Of a DNA stretch of 64,000 nt, positions 25,423 to 35,462 are shown one piece after another. This DNA is from Nonomuraea polychroma (lineage in GTDB: Bacteria > Actinomycetota > Actinomycetes > Streptosporangiales > Streptosporangiaceae). The translations under genes and the position numbers were made by a program. Each line of letters begins with the position of its first letter. Within the stretch, counting starts at the first letter, position 1. The DNA is taken from contig NZ_SAUN01000001.1 in the NCBI RefSeq assembly GCF_004011505.1, positions 1,426,001-1,490,000 on the forward strand, in the 5' to 3' direction. The notes under the pieces are model-generated. The model saw only the letters and a list, made by a program, of their open reading frames with translations. It ran no database searches and was not told where the DNA came from.

Positions 25423-27423
25423 TTAGTTGTGCGGTTGCCCACCGTGAGCCGCCGCGTCTGCCCGCTGCGTGGCGGCGCGCATGACGCGGTCGAGCACGAT
25501 GCCGAGCACGACGATCGCGAGCCCGGCGGCCAGCCCCTTCCCCCTGAGCTGGTGCTGCGAGAAGCCGGCCACGACGTCGTAGCCGAGCGCCCCCGCCCCC
25601 ACGAGGCCGCCCACGACGACCATCGAGAGCACGTAGATGAGTCCCTGGCTGGCCGCGAGCGTCACGCCGCTGCGGGCCATCGGCAGCTGGACCTTGGAGA
25701 TGAGCTGCCAGGTGCTCGCCCCCGCCGAGGTGGCGGCCTCGACCGTGGTGGGGGAGACCCGCCTGATGCCCTCGGCCACCAGCTTGATCGCGACCGGGGC
25801 CGCGAAGATCACGGCCGCGATGATCGCGGTGAACCGCGTCGGGCCGAACAGGCCCAGGAGCGGCACCAGATAGACGAAGTGGGGCATGGTCTGGCCGGCG
25901 TCGAGGACGGGGCGCAGCATGGTGTCGGCCCGGTCGCTGCGGCCCATCCACACGCCCACCACCAGGCCGAGCACCATGACCAGGACCGTCGCGACCACGG
26001 TCGAGGCCAGCGTGACCATGCTGTCCTGCCAGAGCCCGAGCAGGACCAGCACCGCCAGGCCGATCGCGGTCGCCAGGGCCGCCCGCGCGTTGCCCGCCAG
26101 TAGCGCCACGGCCACGGCCACGGCGAAGACCAGCCACCACGGCGAGCCGGTCAGCAGCGCCTCGAACGGGTTGAGCAGCCCGTTGGTGAGCAGGTTCTTG
26201 ACCGCTTCGGTGACGCCGACCAGGCTGTCCTGCACCCAGACGCTCGCCGCGTCGGCGGCTCGGCGCACGTAGGGGCCGACGTTGGCCTGTGCGGGGAACT
26301 CCGCCGCCCAGACGTAGGTGTAGGACAGGTAACACAGGAACGCGGCGACCCCGAGCACGCCCGTGACCTGGAGCCGCCGCCGTCCGGGGCTGAGCAGCCG
26401 GCCGGCCCTGCGCTCGGCCTCCACCCGGCGGCTGGCCGCCGAGGTCACCCGGTCCAGCACCACCGCCATGATGACGATGGCCAGGCCCGCGTTGAACGCG
26501 GTGCCCACGTCCAGGGTCTGCAGCGCCTTCAGCACCGTCTGACCCAGGCCCGGCGCGTCGATGAGCGCCGCGATGGTGGCCATGGACAACGCGGCCATGA
26601 TGGTCTGGTTGACCCCGACGATGATCGTCTGTTTGGCCATCGGCAGCCGCACGTGCCGCAGCGACTGGGCGGTGGTGGCGCCCAGCGAGGTGCCCGCCTC
26701 GAGGGTGTCGGGCGAGACCTGGCGGATGCCGTGCGCGGTGATGCGGATGGCCGGCGGGATCGCGTAGATCATCGTGGCGACCGTCGCGCTGGCCGGGCCG
26801 ATGAGGAAGAAGAGCGTGAGCGGCGCCAGGTAGACGAACGTCGGCATCGTCTGCATGAAGTCCAGCACGGGGGTGACCACCCGGTGGAAGCGGTCGCTCA
26901 TCCCCGCCCACACACCGAGCGGGATGCCCACGGCCAGCGACAGGACCACCGCGGTCAGCGTGAGGGCGAGCGTGTCCATGCTCTCCTCCCACAGGCCCAG
27001 CAGCCCGAAGGAGATCAGGCCCGCCGCCGTGAGCAGCGCCGACTTCCTGTTGCCGTACAGGAAGGCGACCCCCGTCGCCAGGGCCGTCACGCCCAGCCAG
27101 CCCAGCACGGGCAGCGGGCGCCCGAAGGACGGCTGGCTGATCAGGGCCTGGACGAACGTCACGGCCTCGTCGAGGAAGAGCCGGATGTAGTTGACGAAGT
27201 AGAGGAAGAACGGGTTGCTGTTCCTGCCGTCGTCGATGGCGTCCATGCCCTGGTTGAGCGAGCTGTGCACCGGCGTCAGCTCCGCGCCGCCCAGCTCCAG
27301 CGTGTCGCGCCCGTGCAGCAGCGCCCATCCCAGCACCCAGACCGCGAGCACCGCGAGGATGAGGTATTTCCGGCCGCGCAGCCGCGTGGCCACTGCCGTC
27401 ACCGCGGCAGTCACGGGAGCCAT
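25423..27423 (-). CDS. Glycine betaine ABC permease, two permease domains fused in one chain
   Basis: A 666-residue membrane protein containing two copies of the OpuAB/ProW permease domain. The first has DFMQTMPTFVYLAPLTLFF and the coupling loop EAGTSLGATTAQSLRHVRLP; the second has DAGQTMPHFVYLVPLLGLF and EAATSAGASTWQLISKVQLP. The usual protein has about 280-300 residues and works as a homodimer, so here the dimer is built as one polypeptide. The ATG at 27423 shares one base with the stop of the ATPase gene. Confidence 0.93.
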   Translation of the reverse strand: MAPVTAAVTAVATRLRGRKYLILAVLAVWVLGWALLHGRDTLELGGAELTPVHSSLNQGMDAIDDGRNSNPFFLYFVNYIRLFLDEAVTFVQALISQPSFGRPLPVLGWLGVTALATGVAFLYGNRKSALLTAAGLISFGLLGLWEESMDTLALTLTAVVLSLAVGIPLGVWAGMSDRFHRVVTPVLDFMQTMPTFVYLAPLTLFFLIGPASATVATMIYAIPPAIRITAHGIRQVSPDTLEAGTSLGATTAQSLRHVRLPMAKQTIIVGVNQTIMAALSMATIAALIDAPGLGQTVLKALQTLDVGTAFNAGLAIVIMAVVLDRVTSAASRRVEAERRAGRLLSPGRRRLQVTGVLGVAAFLCYLSYTYVWAAEFPAQANVGPYVRRAADAASVWVQDSLVGVTEAVKNLLTNGLLNPFEALLTGSPWWLVFAVAVAVALLAGNARAALATAIGLAVLVLLGLWQDSMVTLASTVVATVLVMVLGLVVGVWMGRSDRADTMLRPVLDAGQTMPHFVYLVPLLGLFGPTRFTAIIAAVIFAAPVAIKLVAEGIRRVSPTTVEAATSAGASTWQLISKVQLPMARSGVTLAASQGLIYVLSMVVVGGLVGAGALGYDVVAGFSQHQLRGKGLAAGLAIVVLGIVLDRVMRAATQRADAAAHGGQPHN

Positions 27424-28481
27424 CAGGACTGCCCTCCTGCGATGACCTCGAGGATCTCCACGCTGGTGACCACGCCGAGCAGGGCGCCGTTCTCGGTCAC
27501 GCGGACCGGCCGGCCGGCCGACATCACGCTGTGCGCCGCGTCCCTGATGACCACGTCGGGGCCCAGCTCGGGGCCGTCCAGGGGCTCGTCGGGCAGCGGG
27601 TCGCGCATGATCCAGCGCAGCGTCAGCACGTGGGAGCGCGGCACGTCGCTGACGAAGTCCCTGACGTAGTCGTCGGCCGGCGCGCCCACGACCTCGTCGG
27701 GCGTGCCGATCTGGACGAGCTCCCCGTCGCGCATGATGAGGATGCGGTCGCCCAGCTTGAGCGCCTCGCTCAGGTCGTGCGTGATGAAGATCATGGTCTT
27801 GCCGACCTCGTGGTGCAGGCGGATGATCTCGTTCTGCATCTCCCGCCTGATCAGCGGGTCGAGCGCGGAGAACGGCTCGTCGAACAGCAGCACCTCGGGA
27901 TCGGCGGCCAGCGCGCGGGCCAGGCCGACGCGCTGCTGCATGCCTCCGGAGAGCTGGTCGGGGTAGGAGTTCTCGAAGCCGGTCAGGCCCACCAGCCCGA
28001 CGACCTCGCGTGCCCTGACATAGCGGTCCTGCTTGGGCACCCCGCGGATCTCCAGCCCGAAGACGACGTTGTCCAGCACACACCGGTGCGGCAGCAGCCC
28101 GAAGTGCTGGAAGACCATGGCCATGCGGTGCCTGCGCAGCTCCCGCAGCCGCTTCTCGTCCGCCTGGCGGATGTCCTCGCCGTCGAGCACGATCTCGCCG
28201 GCCGTCGGCTCGATCAGCCTGGTGAGGCAGCGGACCAGGGTGGACTTGCCCGAGCCCGACAGGCCCATGACGACGAAGACCTCGCCGCGCCGTACCGAGA
28301 AGGAGACGTCGCGGACGGCGGCGACGCAGCCGGTCTGCTCCTTCAGCTCCGCGCGGCTGAGGGTGGTGCCGACGACGCGGTCAGCCTTGGGCCCGAACAC
28401 CTTCCAGAGCCCCTTCACGTCGAGGATCGGGGGTGTCTCGGTGCCGAGCGGGTTGCGTTCGGTCAGTGACGGTGCGGTCAT
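27423..28481 (-). CDS. Glycine betaine ABC transporter ATP-binding protein
   Basis: A 352-residue ProV/OpuAA-type ATPase. It has Walker [11 protein letters not shown], the Q-loop [11 protein letters not shown], signature [15 protein letters not shown], Walker [14 protein letters not shown] and the switch histidine FITHDL. The last roughly 75 residues look like a single CBS-like region ([20 protein letters not shown]), shorter than the tandem CBS pair of OpuA, which senses ionic strength. The ATG at 28481 has AGAGGTGG upstream. It lies 26 bases after the betaine aldehyde dehydrogenase gene and is coupled to the permease gene. Confidence 0.94.
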   Translation of the reverse strand: MTAPSLTERNPLGTETPPILDVKGLWKVFGPKADRVVGTTLSRAELKEQTGCVAAVRDVSFSVRRGEVFVVMGLSGSGKSTLVRCLTRLIEPTAGEIVLDGEDIRQADEKRLRELRRHRMAMVFQHFGLLPHRCVLDNVVFGLEIRGVPKQDRYVRAREVVGLVGLTGFENSYPDQLSGGMQQRVGLARALAADPEVLLFDEPFSALDPLIRREMQNEIIRLHHEVGKTMIFITHDLSEALKLGDRILIMRDGELVQIGTPDEVVGAPADDYVRDFVSDVPRSHVLTLRWIMRDPLPDEPLDGPELGPDVVIRDAAHSVMSAGRPVRVTENGALLGVVTSVEILEVIAGGQS

Positions 28482-28507
28482 GACCACCTCTTGGTCGTCG
28501 GGGGGCG

Positions 28508-29968
28508 TCAGTTCGCTGGGAACCACCGCTGCGGGCGTGGGCGGATGTTCTGCCAGACATGCTTGATCTCGCGGTATTCGTCCAGGCCGGTGGGCCCGAG
28601 CTCGCGGCCGATGCCTGACTGCTTGAAGCCACCCCACTCGGCCTGCGGCACGTAGGGGTGGTAGTCGTTGATCCACACCGTGCCGTGCCGCAGCCGGCCC
28701 GCCACCCGCTGCGCCTTGCCGGCGTCCTGGGTCCAGACCGCGCCGGCCAGGCCGTACTCGGTGTCGTTGGCGAGGCGCACGGCCTCGTCCTCGGTGGTGA
28801 AGCGCTCCACGGTGAGCACCGGGCCGAAGGACTCCTCGCGCACCACGCGCATGCCCTGCTTGCACTCGTCGAGCACGGTGGGGCGGTAGAAGAAGCCGGG
28901 GCCTTCCATCCGGTGGCCGCCGCAGCGCAGGACCGCGCCCTCGGCCAGGCCCGCCGCCACGTACTCCTCGACCTTGGCCAGGTGCGCGGCGGAGATGAGC
29001 GGGCCGGTGTGCGCGTCCGGGTCGAAGGGGCCGCCCAGGCGGATCAGCTCCGCCCGGCGCACCACCTCGTCCACGAAGGCGTCGTGCAGGGAGTCCTCGA
29101 CGAGGAGGCGGGCGCCGGCCGAGCAGACCTGGCCCGAGTGCAGGAACACCGCGGTGAGCGCGAAGTCGATCGCGGTCTCGAGATCGGCGTCGGCGAAGAC
29201 GATGTTGGGGTTCTTGCCGCCCAGTTCGAGGGCCACCCGCTTGACGGTGGCCGCGGCGGCCGCCATGATCCGGCGCCCGGTGGTCACGCCGCCGGTGAAC
29301 GACACCAGGTCCACGGCCGGGTGCTCGGCCAGCGGCGCGCCCGCCTCGTGGCCCGCGCCGAGCACCAGGTTGGCCACGCCCGCGGGCAGGCCCGCCTCCT
29401 CCAGCGCGCGCATCAGCAGGATCGCGGTGCTGGGGGTGAGCTCGCTGGGCTTCAGCACGAAGGTGTTGCCGGCGGCGAGCGCGGGGGCGACCTTCCACGT
29501 CGCCTGCAGCAGCGGGTAGTTCCACGGCGTGATCAGGCCGCAGACGCCGACGGGCTCGTGGACGATGCGGCTGATGGCGTCGTCCCGGCCCGTGTCGATC
29601 ACCCGCCCCGCGTCGGTGCCGGCCACCCCGGCGAAGTAGCGCAGGGAGGCGATGGAGTCGTCGACGTCGTACTCGCTCTCCACGAGGCGCTTGCCGGTGT
29701 CGCCCGATTCGGCTCTCGCGAACCTGTCGCGGTCGCGTTCCAGCAGGTCAGCTACCCTGTAGAGCAGTGCGCCGCGCTCGCGGGCCGGGGTCTGCGGCCA
29801 GGGGCCCGCGTCGAAGGCGTGCCGGGCGGCCGCGATCGCGGCCTCGGCGTCGGCCGCCGTGGCCTCGGCCACCGTGGCGACCAGACTGCCGTCGGCGGGC
29901 GAGTGGATGTGCCGCTGCCCATTGGCGATCGGCCTCGTCCAGTTGCCGCCGATGTAGAGGTCGGTCAT
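28508..29968 (-). CDS. betB: Betaine aldehyde dehydrogenase
   Basis: A 486-residue NAD(P)-dependent aldehyde dehydrogenase. It shows the substrate-channel motif [20 protein letters not shown], the NAD fold [12 protein letters not shown], the general-base glutamate in [14 protein letters not shown] and the catalytic cysteine in [14 protein letters not shown]. The neighbours (choline dehydrogenase, betaine importer, betaine demethylase) make betaine aldehyde the likely substrate. I use the ATG at 29968 ([10 protein letters not shown]), where homologues begin; the ribosome-binding site is weak. It is the first gene of the importer operon, with an operator candidate 17 bases upstream of the start. 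Confidence 0.9.
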   Translation of the reverse strand: MTDLYIGGNWTRPIANGQRHIHSPADGSLVATVAEATAADAEAAIAAARHAFDAGPWPQTPARERGALLYRVADLLERDRDRFARAESGDTGKRLVESEYDVDDSIASLRYFAGVAGTDAGRVIDTGRDDAISRIVHEPVGVCGLITPWNYPLLQATWKVAPALAAGNTFVLKPSELTPSTAILLMRALEEAGLPAGVANLVLGAGHEAGAPLAEHPAVDLVSFTGGVTTGRRIMAAAAATVKRVALELGGKNPNIVFADADLETAIDFALTAVFLHSGQVCSAGARLLVEDSLHDAFVDEVVRRAELIRLGGPFDPDAHTGPLISAAHLAKVEEYVAAGLAEGAVLRCGGHRMEGPGFFYRPTVLDECKQGMRVVREESFGPVLTVERFTTEDEAVRLANDTEYGLAGAVWTQDAGKAQRVAGRLRHGTVWINDYHPYVPQAEWGGFKQSGIGRELGPTGLDEYREIKHVWQNIRPRPQRWFPAN

Positions 29969-29985
29969 CCGACACACCCCAGATC

Positions 29986-30002
29986 GTTGCGCATGGCGCA
30001 AG
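29986..30002. promoter_or_regulatory. IclR-type operator candidate, site 2 (betaine aldehyde dehydrogenase-importer operon)
   Basis: GTTGCGCATGGCGCAAG matches GTTGC-N7-GCAAC with one mismatch in the last base. It lies 17 bases upstream of the dehydrogenase start, the same position relative to the gene as site 1. Confidence 0.65.
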
Positions 30003-30155
30003 CTAGTGCTTAATGAGGAACAGGATTGACCGGCCGCTGGTGGTTCGTCAAGGCTTTGGGGGAATCACTGGCCGAATCCATACGTTGTGATCCGTTTACC
30101 CCTGCGCTGGGTGGAGTTTCCCCTCTTGACGGACCGGCCGCTCTCCGTTCACGCT

Positions 30156-30191
30156 GTTGCGTATAAGTCTCTTATTTGCGTAATACGCAAC
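30156..30191. promoter_or_regulatory. IclR-type operator candidate, site 3 (purU promoter), with an extra half-site
   Basis: TTTGCGTAATACGCAAC (30175-30191) is a 5-7-5 inverted repeat with one mismatch, ending just before the AAGGAGGAG ribosome-binding site of purU. A further half-site GTTGCGTATAAG begins at 30156, about one and a half helical turns upstream. The two may allow cooperative binding. Confidence 0.65.
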
Positions 30192-30204
30192 ACAAGGAGG
30201 AGCG

Positions 30205-31056
30205 ATGGCTCCTGGGCGCGAGTTCATCCTCACCATCTCCTGCGCCGACAAGCCGGGCATCGTCTACGCGGTCAGCAGCTTCCTCATCCAGCACGGAGGC
30301 AACATGCTGCAGAGCAAGCAGTTCAACGACCGCAAGGGCGGCGGCTTCTTCATGCGGGTGCACTTCGCCTCCCAGGACGGGCTGGAGGAGCTGCGCGAGG
30401 GCTTCACCTACGTCGCGGAGTCCTTCCAGATGACCTGGCAGCTCAAGGACGCCGCCACGCCGACCCGGACGCTGATCATGGTGTCGAAGTTCGGCCACTG
30501 CATGAACGACCTGCTCTTCCGCCGCCAGGTCGGCGGCCTGAACATCGAGATCCCCGCGGTCGTCTCCAACCACCCGGACCTGGAGCCGCTGGCCGCCTCC
30601 TACGGCGTCCCCTTCCACCACGTGCCCGTGACGTCGAACGGCAAGGCCGAGGCCGAGGCCAGGGTGCTGGAGCTGGTCGCCGAGTACGACGCGGACCTGG
30701 TGGTGCTCGCCCGCTACATGCAGATCCTGTCGGACGACCTGTGCAAACAGCTCGAGGGGCGGGCGATCAACATCCACCACTCCTTCCTGCCGGGCTTCAA
30801 GGGCGCCAAGCCGTACCACCAGGCGCACGAGCGCGGCGTGAAGCTCATCGGGGCGACGGCGCACTACGTGACGGCGGATCTGGACGAGGGGCCGATCATC
30901 GAGCAGGACGTGGCCAGGGTGGACCACGAGCTCGACCCCGACGACCTGGTCGCCGTGGGCCGGGACGTCGAGGCCCAAGTGCTGGCCAGAGCGGTGAAGT
31001 GGCACAGCGAGCAGCGGGTGCTGCTCAACGGCGACCGCACCGTCGTCTTCCGCTGA
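30205..31056 (+). CDS. purU: Formyltetrahydrofolate deformylase
   Basis: A 283-residue PurU. The N-terminal ACT domain (FILTISCADKPGIVYAVSSF) is followed by a formyltransferase-like hydrolase domain with the catalytic INIHHSFLPGFKGAKPYHQA and AHYVTADLDEGPIIEQ motifs. It hydrolyses 10-formyl-THF to THF and formate. Beside the THF-using dimethylglycine and sarcosine oxidases it would free tetrahydrofolate when one-carbon units pile up. The ATG follows AAGGAGGAG. It is a single-gene unit, divergent from the betaine aldehyde dehydrogenase operon. Confidence 0.96.
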   Translation: MAPGREFILTISCADKPGIVYAVSSFLIQHGGNMLQSKQFNDRKGGGFFMRVHFASQDGLEELREGFTYVAESFQMTWQLKDAATPTRTLIMVSKFGHCMNDLLFRRQVGGLNIEIPAVVSNHPDLEPLAASYGVPFHHVPVTSNGKAEAEARVLELVAEYDADLVVLARYMQILSDDLCKQLEGRAINIHHSFLPGFKGAKPYHQAHERGVKLIGATAHYVTADLDEGPIIEQDVARVDHELDPDDLVAVGRDVEAQVLARAVKWHSEQRVLLNGDRTVVFR

Positions 31057-31067
31057 CCTTCCGGTCT

Positions 31068-31100
31068 TTGAGGCGGTGAGGGAGTCCCTCACCGCCTCAA
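31068..31100. terminator. Bidirectional hairpin terminator between purU and betA
   Basis: Perfect 15-base arms (TTGAGGCGGTGAGGG at 31068-31082 and its complement at 31086-31100) with a three-base loop, lying between two convergent genes. Confidence 0.85.
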
Positions 31101-31190
31101 GCGTTCGCCGGGCCCGCAGTCCGCTCCTGCCGCTTCGTCCCGGCAGGGCGGAGGCGCGCAGGCCGACCGCGATGACGTGCGAATACGGGG

Positions 31191-32828
31191 TCAGGACCGG
31201 TGCCGGTAGAACTCGGCCGACTCCGGCGGCAGCGGGGTGTTGCCGAGGATCAGGTCGGCCGCCTTCTCCGCCAGCATCATGACCGGCGCGTAGATGTTGC
31301 CGTTCGTCACGTACGGCATGGCCGAGGCGTCGACCACGCGCAGCCCGTCCACGCCGTGCACGCGCATGCTCTCGGGGTCGAGCACGGACATCTCGTCGAT
31401 GCCCATCCGGGCCGTGCAGGAGGGGTGCAGCGCCGTCTCGCCGTCCTTGGCCACCCACTCCAGGATCTCCTCGTCGGTCTCGACGGAGGGCCCCGGTGAC
31501 AGCTCGCCGGTGCTGTACTCCTGCAGCGCCGGCCGGCCGAGGATGTCGCGGGCCACCCTGACGGCCTCCACCCACTCGCGCCGATCCTGGTCGGTGGACA
31601 GGTAGTTGAAGCGCAGGGCGGGATGTTGCCGCGGGTCGCTGCTCTTGATCTTCACGGAGCCGCGCGCGTCGGAGTACATGGGGCCGACGTGCACCTGGTA
31701 GCCGTGTCCGGCCGCAGGTGCGGAGCCGTCGTAGCGCACCGCGATCGGCAGGAAGTGGAACATGAGGTTGGGGTAGTCCACGTCGTCGTTGCTGCGCACG
31801 AAGCCGCCGGCCTCGAAGTGGTTGGTCGCGCCCGGCCCCTTGCGCAGGAACAACCACTGGGCGCCGATCCACGGGTGGCGCCACTTCTGCAGGTTCGGCT
31901 GCATCGAGACGGGCTTGCCGCACCCGTGCTGGATGTAGACCTCCAGATGGTCCTGCAGGTTCTCGCCCACGCCCGGCAGGTGGTGCACGACGTCGACGCC
32001 GAGGGCGCGCAGCTCGTCGGCGTTCCCGATGCCGGACAGCTGGAGGAGCTGAGGCGAGTTGATCGCGCCGCCGCACAGGATGACCTCTCCCGCGCGCACC
32101 GTCCCGCCGTCGTATTCGACGCCGACGGCCCGCTTGCCCTCGAAGAGGATCCGCGTCACGAACGTCCGCGTCTTGACCGTGAGGTTCGGCCGCTTCATCA
32201 CCGGGTGCAGGTACGCCCTGGCCGCGCTGAGCCTGCGGCCCCGCCGGATGTTGCGGTCAAAGCGGGCGAAGCCTTCCTGGCGGTAGCCGTTGACGTCGTC
32301 GGTGAGCGGGTAGCCGGCCTGCTGCACCGCCTCGAAGAAGGCCGTGAAGAGCGGCGTGCTCGCCGCGCCGCGCTCCAGCGCCAGCGGCCCGTCATGGCCG
32401 CGCCAGGGCGTGCCGGGGTCGGCCAGGCAGTTCTCCATCCGCTTGAAGTACGGCAGGCAGTGGGCGTAGTCCCAGTTCTTCATCCCGGGATCGCCGCCCC
32501 AGCGCTCGTAGTCCAGCGGATTGCCACGCTGGAAGATCATGCCGTTGATGCTGCTGGAACCGCCCAGGACTTTCCCGCGCGCGTGGTGGATCCGGCGGCC
32601 GTTCATGAACGGCTCGGGCTCGGACTCGTAACGCCAGTCGTAGAAGGGGTTGCCGCACGGGAAGGGGAGCGCCGCCGGCATGTGGATGAAGACGTCCCAA
32701 GGGTAGTCGGGCCGGCCCGCCTCGAGCACCAGCACCCGGGTGGAAGGGTCCGCGGAGAGCCGGTTGGCCAGGGCGCTGCCGGCCGAGCCGCCTCCGACGA
32801 TGACGAAGTCGTACTGCTGTGACGTCAT
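31191..32828 (-). CDS. betA: Choline dehydrogenase (GMC oxidoreductase)
   Basis: A 545-residue GMC flavoenzyme. It has the FAD fold [20 protein letters not shown], the GMC signature [19 protein letters not shown], the second signature [15 protein letters not shown] and the C-terminal HPSCTARMG and [18 protein letters not shown] segments with the catalytic His/Asn region. Length and motifs fit BetA, which oxidises choline to betaine aldehyde at the membrane. It is transcribed alone, divergently from the iclR gene. Other GMC alcohol oxidases are possible by sequence, but the context strongly favours choline. Confidence 0.93.
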   Translation of the reverse strand: MTSQQYDFVIVGGGSAGSALANRLSADPSTRVLVLEAGRPDYPWDVFIHMPAALPFPCGNPFYDWRYESEPEPFMNGRRIHHARGKVLGGSSSINGMIFQRGNPLDYERWGGDPGMKNWDYAHCLPYFKRMENCLADPGTPWRGHDGPLALERGAASTPLFTAFFEAVQQAGYPLTDDVNGYRQEGFARFDRNIRRGRRLSAARAYLHPVMKRPNLTVKTRTFVTRILFEGKRAVGVEYDGGTVRAGEVILCGGAINSPQLLQLSGIGNADELRALGVDVVHHLPGVGENLQDHLEVYIQHGCGKPVSMQPNLQKWRHPWIGAQWLFLRKGPGATNHFEAGGFVRSNDDVDYPNLMFHFLPIAVRYDGSAPAAGHGYQVHVGPMYSDARGSVKIKSSDPRQHPALRFNYLSTDQDRREWVEAVRVARDILGRPALQEYSTGELSPGPSVETDEEILEWVAKDGETALHPSCTARMGIDEMSVLDPESMRVHGVDGLRVVDASAMPYVTNGNIYAPVMMLAEKAADLILGNTPLPPESAEFYRHRS

Positions 32829-32881
32829 GTTGCCTCGTCTCGCTCGCGCGTTTCACGGAATCGTAGCGTTATGTGAATTTC

Positions 32882-32898
32882 GTTGCACTACTCGCAAC
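32882..32898. promoter_or_regulatory. IclR-type operator candidate, site 4 (between betA and the regulator gene)
   Basis: GTTGCACTACTCGCAAC has two perfect GTTGC/GCAAC arms separated by seven bases. It is 54 bases upstream of the choline dehydrogenase start and 60 bases upstream of the regulator start, so it could control both genes, including autoregulation. Confidence 0.7.
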
Positions 32899-32957
32899 AG
32901 GAGATCTTTTGGGCACTTCAGCTCGCGTGAGTTCCTCACAGCACTTACAGTTTCGCT

Positions 32958-33731
32958 ATGAGCAACGACTCGGGTAGTGGGGGCGTGCAGTCGGTCGATC
33001 GGGCGATCAGCGTGCTGGAGATCCTCTCCCGGCGGGGCGAAGCCGGCGTCAGCGAAGTGGCCGCCGAGATCGACGTGCACAAGTCGACCGCCTTCCGGCT
33101 GCTCGGCGCCCTGGAGGCGCGCGGCCTGGTCGAGCAGGCCGAGGACCGGGGCAAATACCGCCTGGGCTTCGGCATCATCCGCCTGGCCGGAGGCGTCAAC
33201 ACCCAGATGGACCTCGGCCGGCGCAGCCGTCCCGTCTGCCAGCGGCTGGCCGAGGAGATCGGTGAGACCGTCAACATCGCCGTGCTCCGCTCCTCCTACG
33301 CGGTCAACCTGGACCAGGTACGCGGGCCGTCCGCCGTCACCACCTTCAACTGGGTCGGCCAGCTCACCCCGCTCCACGCCACCTCCAGCGGCAAGGTGCT
33401 CCTGGCCCACGTCGAGGACAAGCAGCGGGCGAAGCTGCTGTCCGAAAGGCCGCTGGAGCGCCTCACGGACCGCACCATCACCGACGTGGCCGAGCTCGAG
33501 AAGCAGCTCGCCGAGATCAGGAAGGCGGGCTACGCCTACTGCCTGGAGGAGCTGGAGGACGGGCTGAACGCCATGGCCGCGCCCATTCGCTCCTACCACG
33601 GGGACGTCGTGGCCGCGGTCAGCGTGTCCGGGCCCGCCTACCGCTTCAGCGCCGAGCGTATGCACCAGCTCGCCTCCGTCCTCATCGGTGGGGCCGACGA
33701 GATCAGCGGGCGGCTCGGCTACGCGGACTAG
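32958..33731 (+). CDS. IclR family transcriptional regulator of the choline/betaine locus
   Basis: A 257-residue IclR protein. The N-terminal winged helix (VDRAISVLEILSRRGEAGVS, then KSTAFRLLGALEARGLVEQ) is followed by the IclR effector domain (LTPLHATSSGKVLLAHV near residue 135, LEELEDGLNAMAAPIRSY near 200). The ATG starts 60 bases after a perfect GTTGC-N7-GCAAC element that recurs before all other units of the catabolic locus, so it is the natural candidate for the protein that binds it. Whether it acts as repressor or activator, and whether choline, betaine or dimethylglycine is the ligand, cannot be told from sequence. Confidence 0.92.
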   Translation: MSNDSGSGGVQSVDRAISVLEILSRRGEAGVSEVAAEIDVHKSTAFRLLGALEARGLVEQAEDRGKYRLGFGIIRLAGGVNTQMDLGRRSRPVCQRLAEEIGETVNIAVLRSSYAVNLDQVRGPSAVTTFNWVGQLTPLHATSSGKVLLAHVEDKQRAKLLSERPLERLTDRTITDVAELEKQLAEIRKAGYAYCLEELEDGLNAMAAPIRSYHGDVVAAVSVSGPAYRFSAERMHQLASVLIGGADEISGRLGYAD

Positions 33732-34324
33732 CCCGCGCCAGCCGCACCACCACGCTCTTCGACGTCGGAGTGTTGGACGTCTCGGGCACCGAGTCCAGCG
33801 GCACCAGCACGTTGGTCTCCGGGAAATAGGCCGCGCAGCAGCCGCGTGCCGTCGGGTAGGCGATCACCCGGCGGACCGCCTGCAACAGCAGCCGTCCCGG
33901 CGGCACCCGCAGCACCTCCAGCCGGTTGACGGTGAAGTTCGCCCTGCCGGTCGCGGTGGGGAAGCGGCGTTCGTCCCTGGGCGCGCTGGGCAGCGCGCTC
34001 GGTGAGCCTCTCTGATCGGCTCAGCGATCCTGTGGTTGCACAGGACCTGGGCACAGCCAAATGCCCGGCATCCGCCAATCGCCTTCGTGCCCTGGTACCG
34101 GCAGCGACGCTGCCAGCCCGTGTGAACACGTCCCTCCGGACGCTGACCGGCCAGAGGTGCACGATCCGACCGGGGAGGGTGCCCGACGTCGCCTGGGCGC
34201 CGTTCTCGCAGAACTCCGCCGGGCTGCGGTGCTCGCCCTCCGGCCAGGCGTGTCCCACCGCGGGCAGCCCGCCCGCCCAGTCCTTGGGCGGGCCGGCCTG
34301 GAGCCCCTCGTCCTCCTCTTCCAT
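33703..34324 (-). pseudogene. Remnant of an FdhF/YdeP-type molybdopterin oxidoreductase
   Basis: Three collinear pieces of one large (normally about 750-residue) molybdopterin oxidoreductase survive. An N-terminal block reads GPPKDWAGGLPAVGHA and is joined directly to AWPEGEHRSPAEFCENGAQ, with what should lie between deleted. A C-terminal block in another frame reads RDERRFPTATGRANFTVNRL, then RVPPGRLLLQAVRR and YFPETNVLVPLDSVPETSNT with PTSKSVVVRL. The central catalytic part is missing and the frame is broken near 34000. It follows the Rieske oxygenase gene with three bases between and overlaps the end of iclR. Confidence 0.75.
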
Positions 34325-34327
34325 CGC

Positions 34328-35434
34328 TCAGCCGATCCGGTTCTGGACCCACTCGTGGAAGGCGCCGATGTGGTGCTCGCTCGGCACCAGGACGCCGCCC
34401 TTGGCGTACGTGCGCGAGCTCATGCGCGGCTGGGTGCGCTCGCACGCCTCGAAGTCCTGCTCGTTGACGCGGTGGAAGAGCTCGACCGACTTGTCCAAGT
34501 CCTTGCCGCTCGCCACCACGTCGGGCAGATAGAGCCAGTCGCACTCGACCACCGTGCGGTCGACGGCCAGCGGGAACATCCGGTGCACGATCACGTGGTC
34601 GGGCACCAGGTTCACGAAGACCTGCGGCTTGACGGTGATCGCGTAGTAGCGCCTGTCCTGCTCCTCGCTCACGCCGGGGATGCGGTCGAGCCCGGGGGAG
34701 CCGTCAACGGTGAAGCCCTGGATCTCCTCGCCGAACTCGGCGCCGTGGCCGACGAAGTATTGCGCCGCGTAGCCGTCGGCGAACTCGGGCAGCACCTCGG
34801 TCAGCTCGGGGTGGATCGTGGCGCAGTGGTAGCACTCCATGAAGTTCTCGATGATGAGCTTCCAGTTGGCCTGGACGTCGTACACGATGCGCCGTCCGAC
34901 CTCGAGGCTCGGCACGTCGTAGTTGTCGATCAGCTCCAGCGCGCCGAGCCGCTCGGTGACCGCGCCGAGCACGTCGTCCTCGAAGGAGGGCGGATCGTCG
35001 GCCAGGCAGACCCACACGTAGCCGAGCCACTCCCGCACGTGCACCTTGACCAGGCCGTACTCGACCCGGTCCAGGTCGGCCATCTTGGTCAGGTTGGGCG
35101 CGGCGATGAGCTTGCCGTCGAGGTCGTAGGTCCACGCGTGGTACGGGCACTGGAAGGCCCGCTTGACCTCGCCGGACTCCTCCGTGCGGATGGTGGCGCC
35201 GCGATGACGGCAGACGTTGTAGAACGCGCGCACCGACCCGTTCCTCGACCTGGTGACGAGGATGCTCTCGGTGCCGACCTGCACGGTCTTGAACGCTCCC
35301 GGCTTGCCCAGGTCGGACGAGCGCACCACGCAGAACCACATCGACTCGAAGATGTTCTTCTGCTCGAGGGCGAAGATCTCGGGGTCGACGTAGTAGCGGC
35401 CGGGGAGGGTGGGGATCACGCTTGACGTGGTCAC
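34328..35434 (-). CDS. Rieske non-haem iron oxygenase, probable glycine betaine demethylase (GbcA-like)
   Basis: A 368-residue ring-hydroxylating-type oxygenase. The Rieske centre is seen as NVCRHRGA and later FQCPYHAW (C-x-H and C-x2-H). The mononuclear iron site is in LIIENFMECYHCATIHPEL, with two histidines. GbcA-like and choline/carnitine monooxygenases share this layout; they remove a methyl group from a quaternary amine as formaldehyde. Nearby dimethylglycine and sarcosine enzymes and formaldehyde dehydrogenase make betaine to dimethylglycine the likely step. The GTG at 35434 has AGGAG eight bases upstream. It is the last gene of the ferredoxin-reductase-dehydrogenase-hydrolase operon. 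Confidence 0.85.
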   Translation of the reverse strand: MTTSSVIPTLPGRYYVDPEIFALEQKNIFESMWFCVVRSSDLGKPGAFKTVQVGTESILVTRSRNGSVRAFYNVCRHRGATIRTEESGEVKRAFQCPYHAWTYDLDGKLIAAPNLTKMADLDRVEYGLVKVHVREWLGYVWVCLADDPPSFEDDVLGAVTERLGALELIDNYDVPSLEVGRRIVYDVQANWKLIIENFMECYHCATIHPELTEVLPEFADGYAAQYFVGHGAEFGEEIQGFTVDGSPGLDRIPGVSEEQDRRYYAITVKPQVFVNLVPDHVIVHRMFPLAVDRTVVECDWLYLPDVVASGKDLDKSVELFHRVNEQDFEACERTQPRMSSRTYAKGGVLVPSEHHIGAFHEWVQNRIG

Positions 35435-35462
35435 GGGAGTACTCCTGTGGGTGCGGGCCGGG

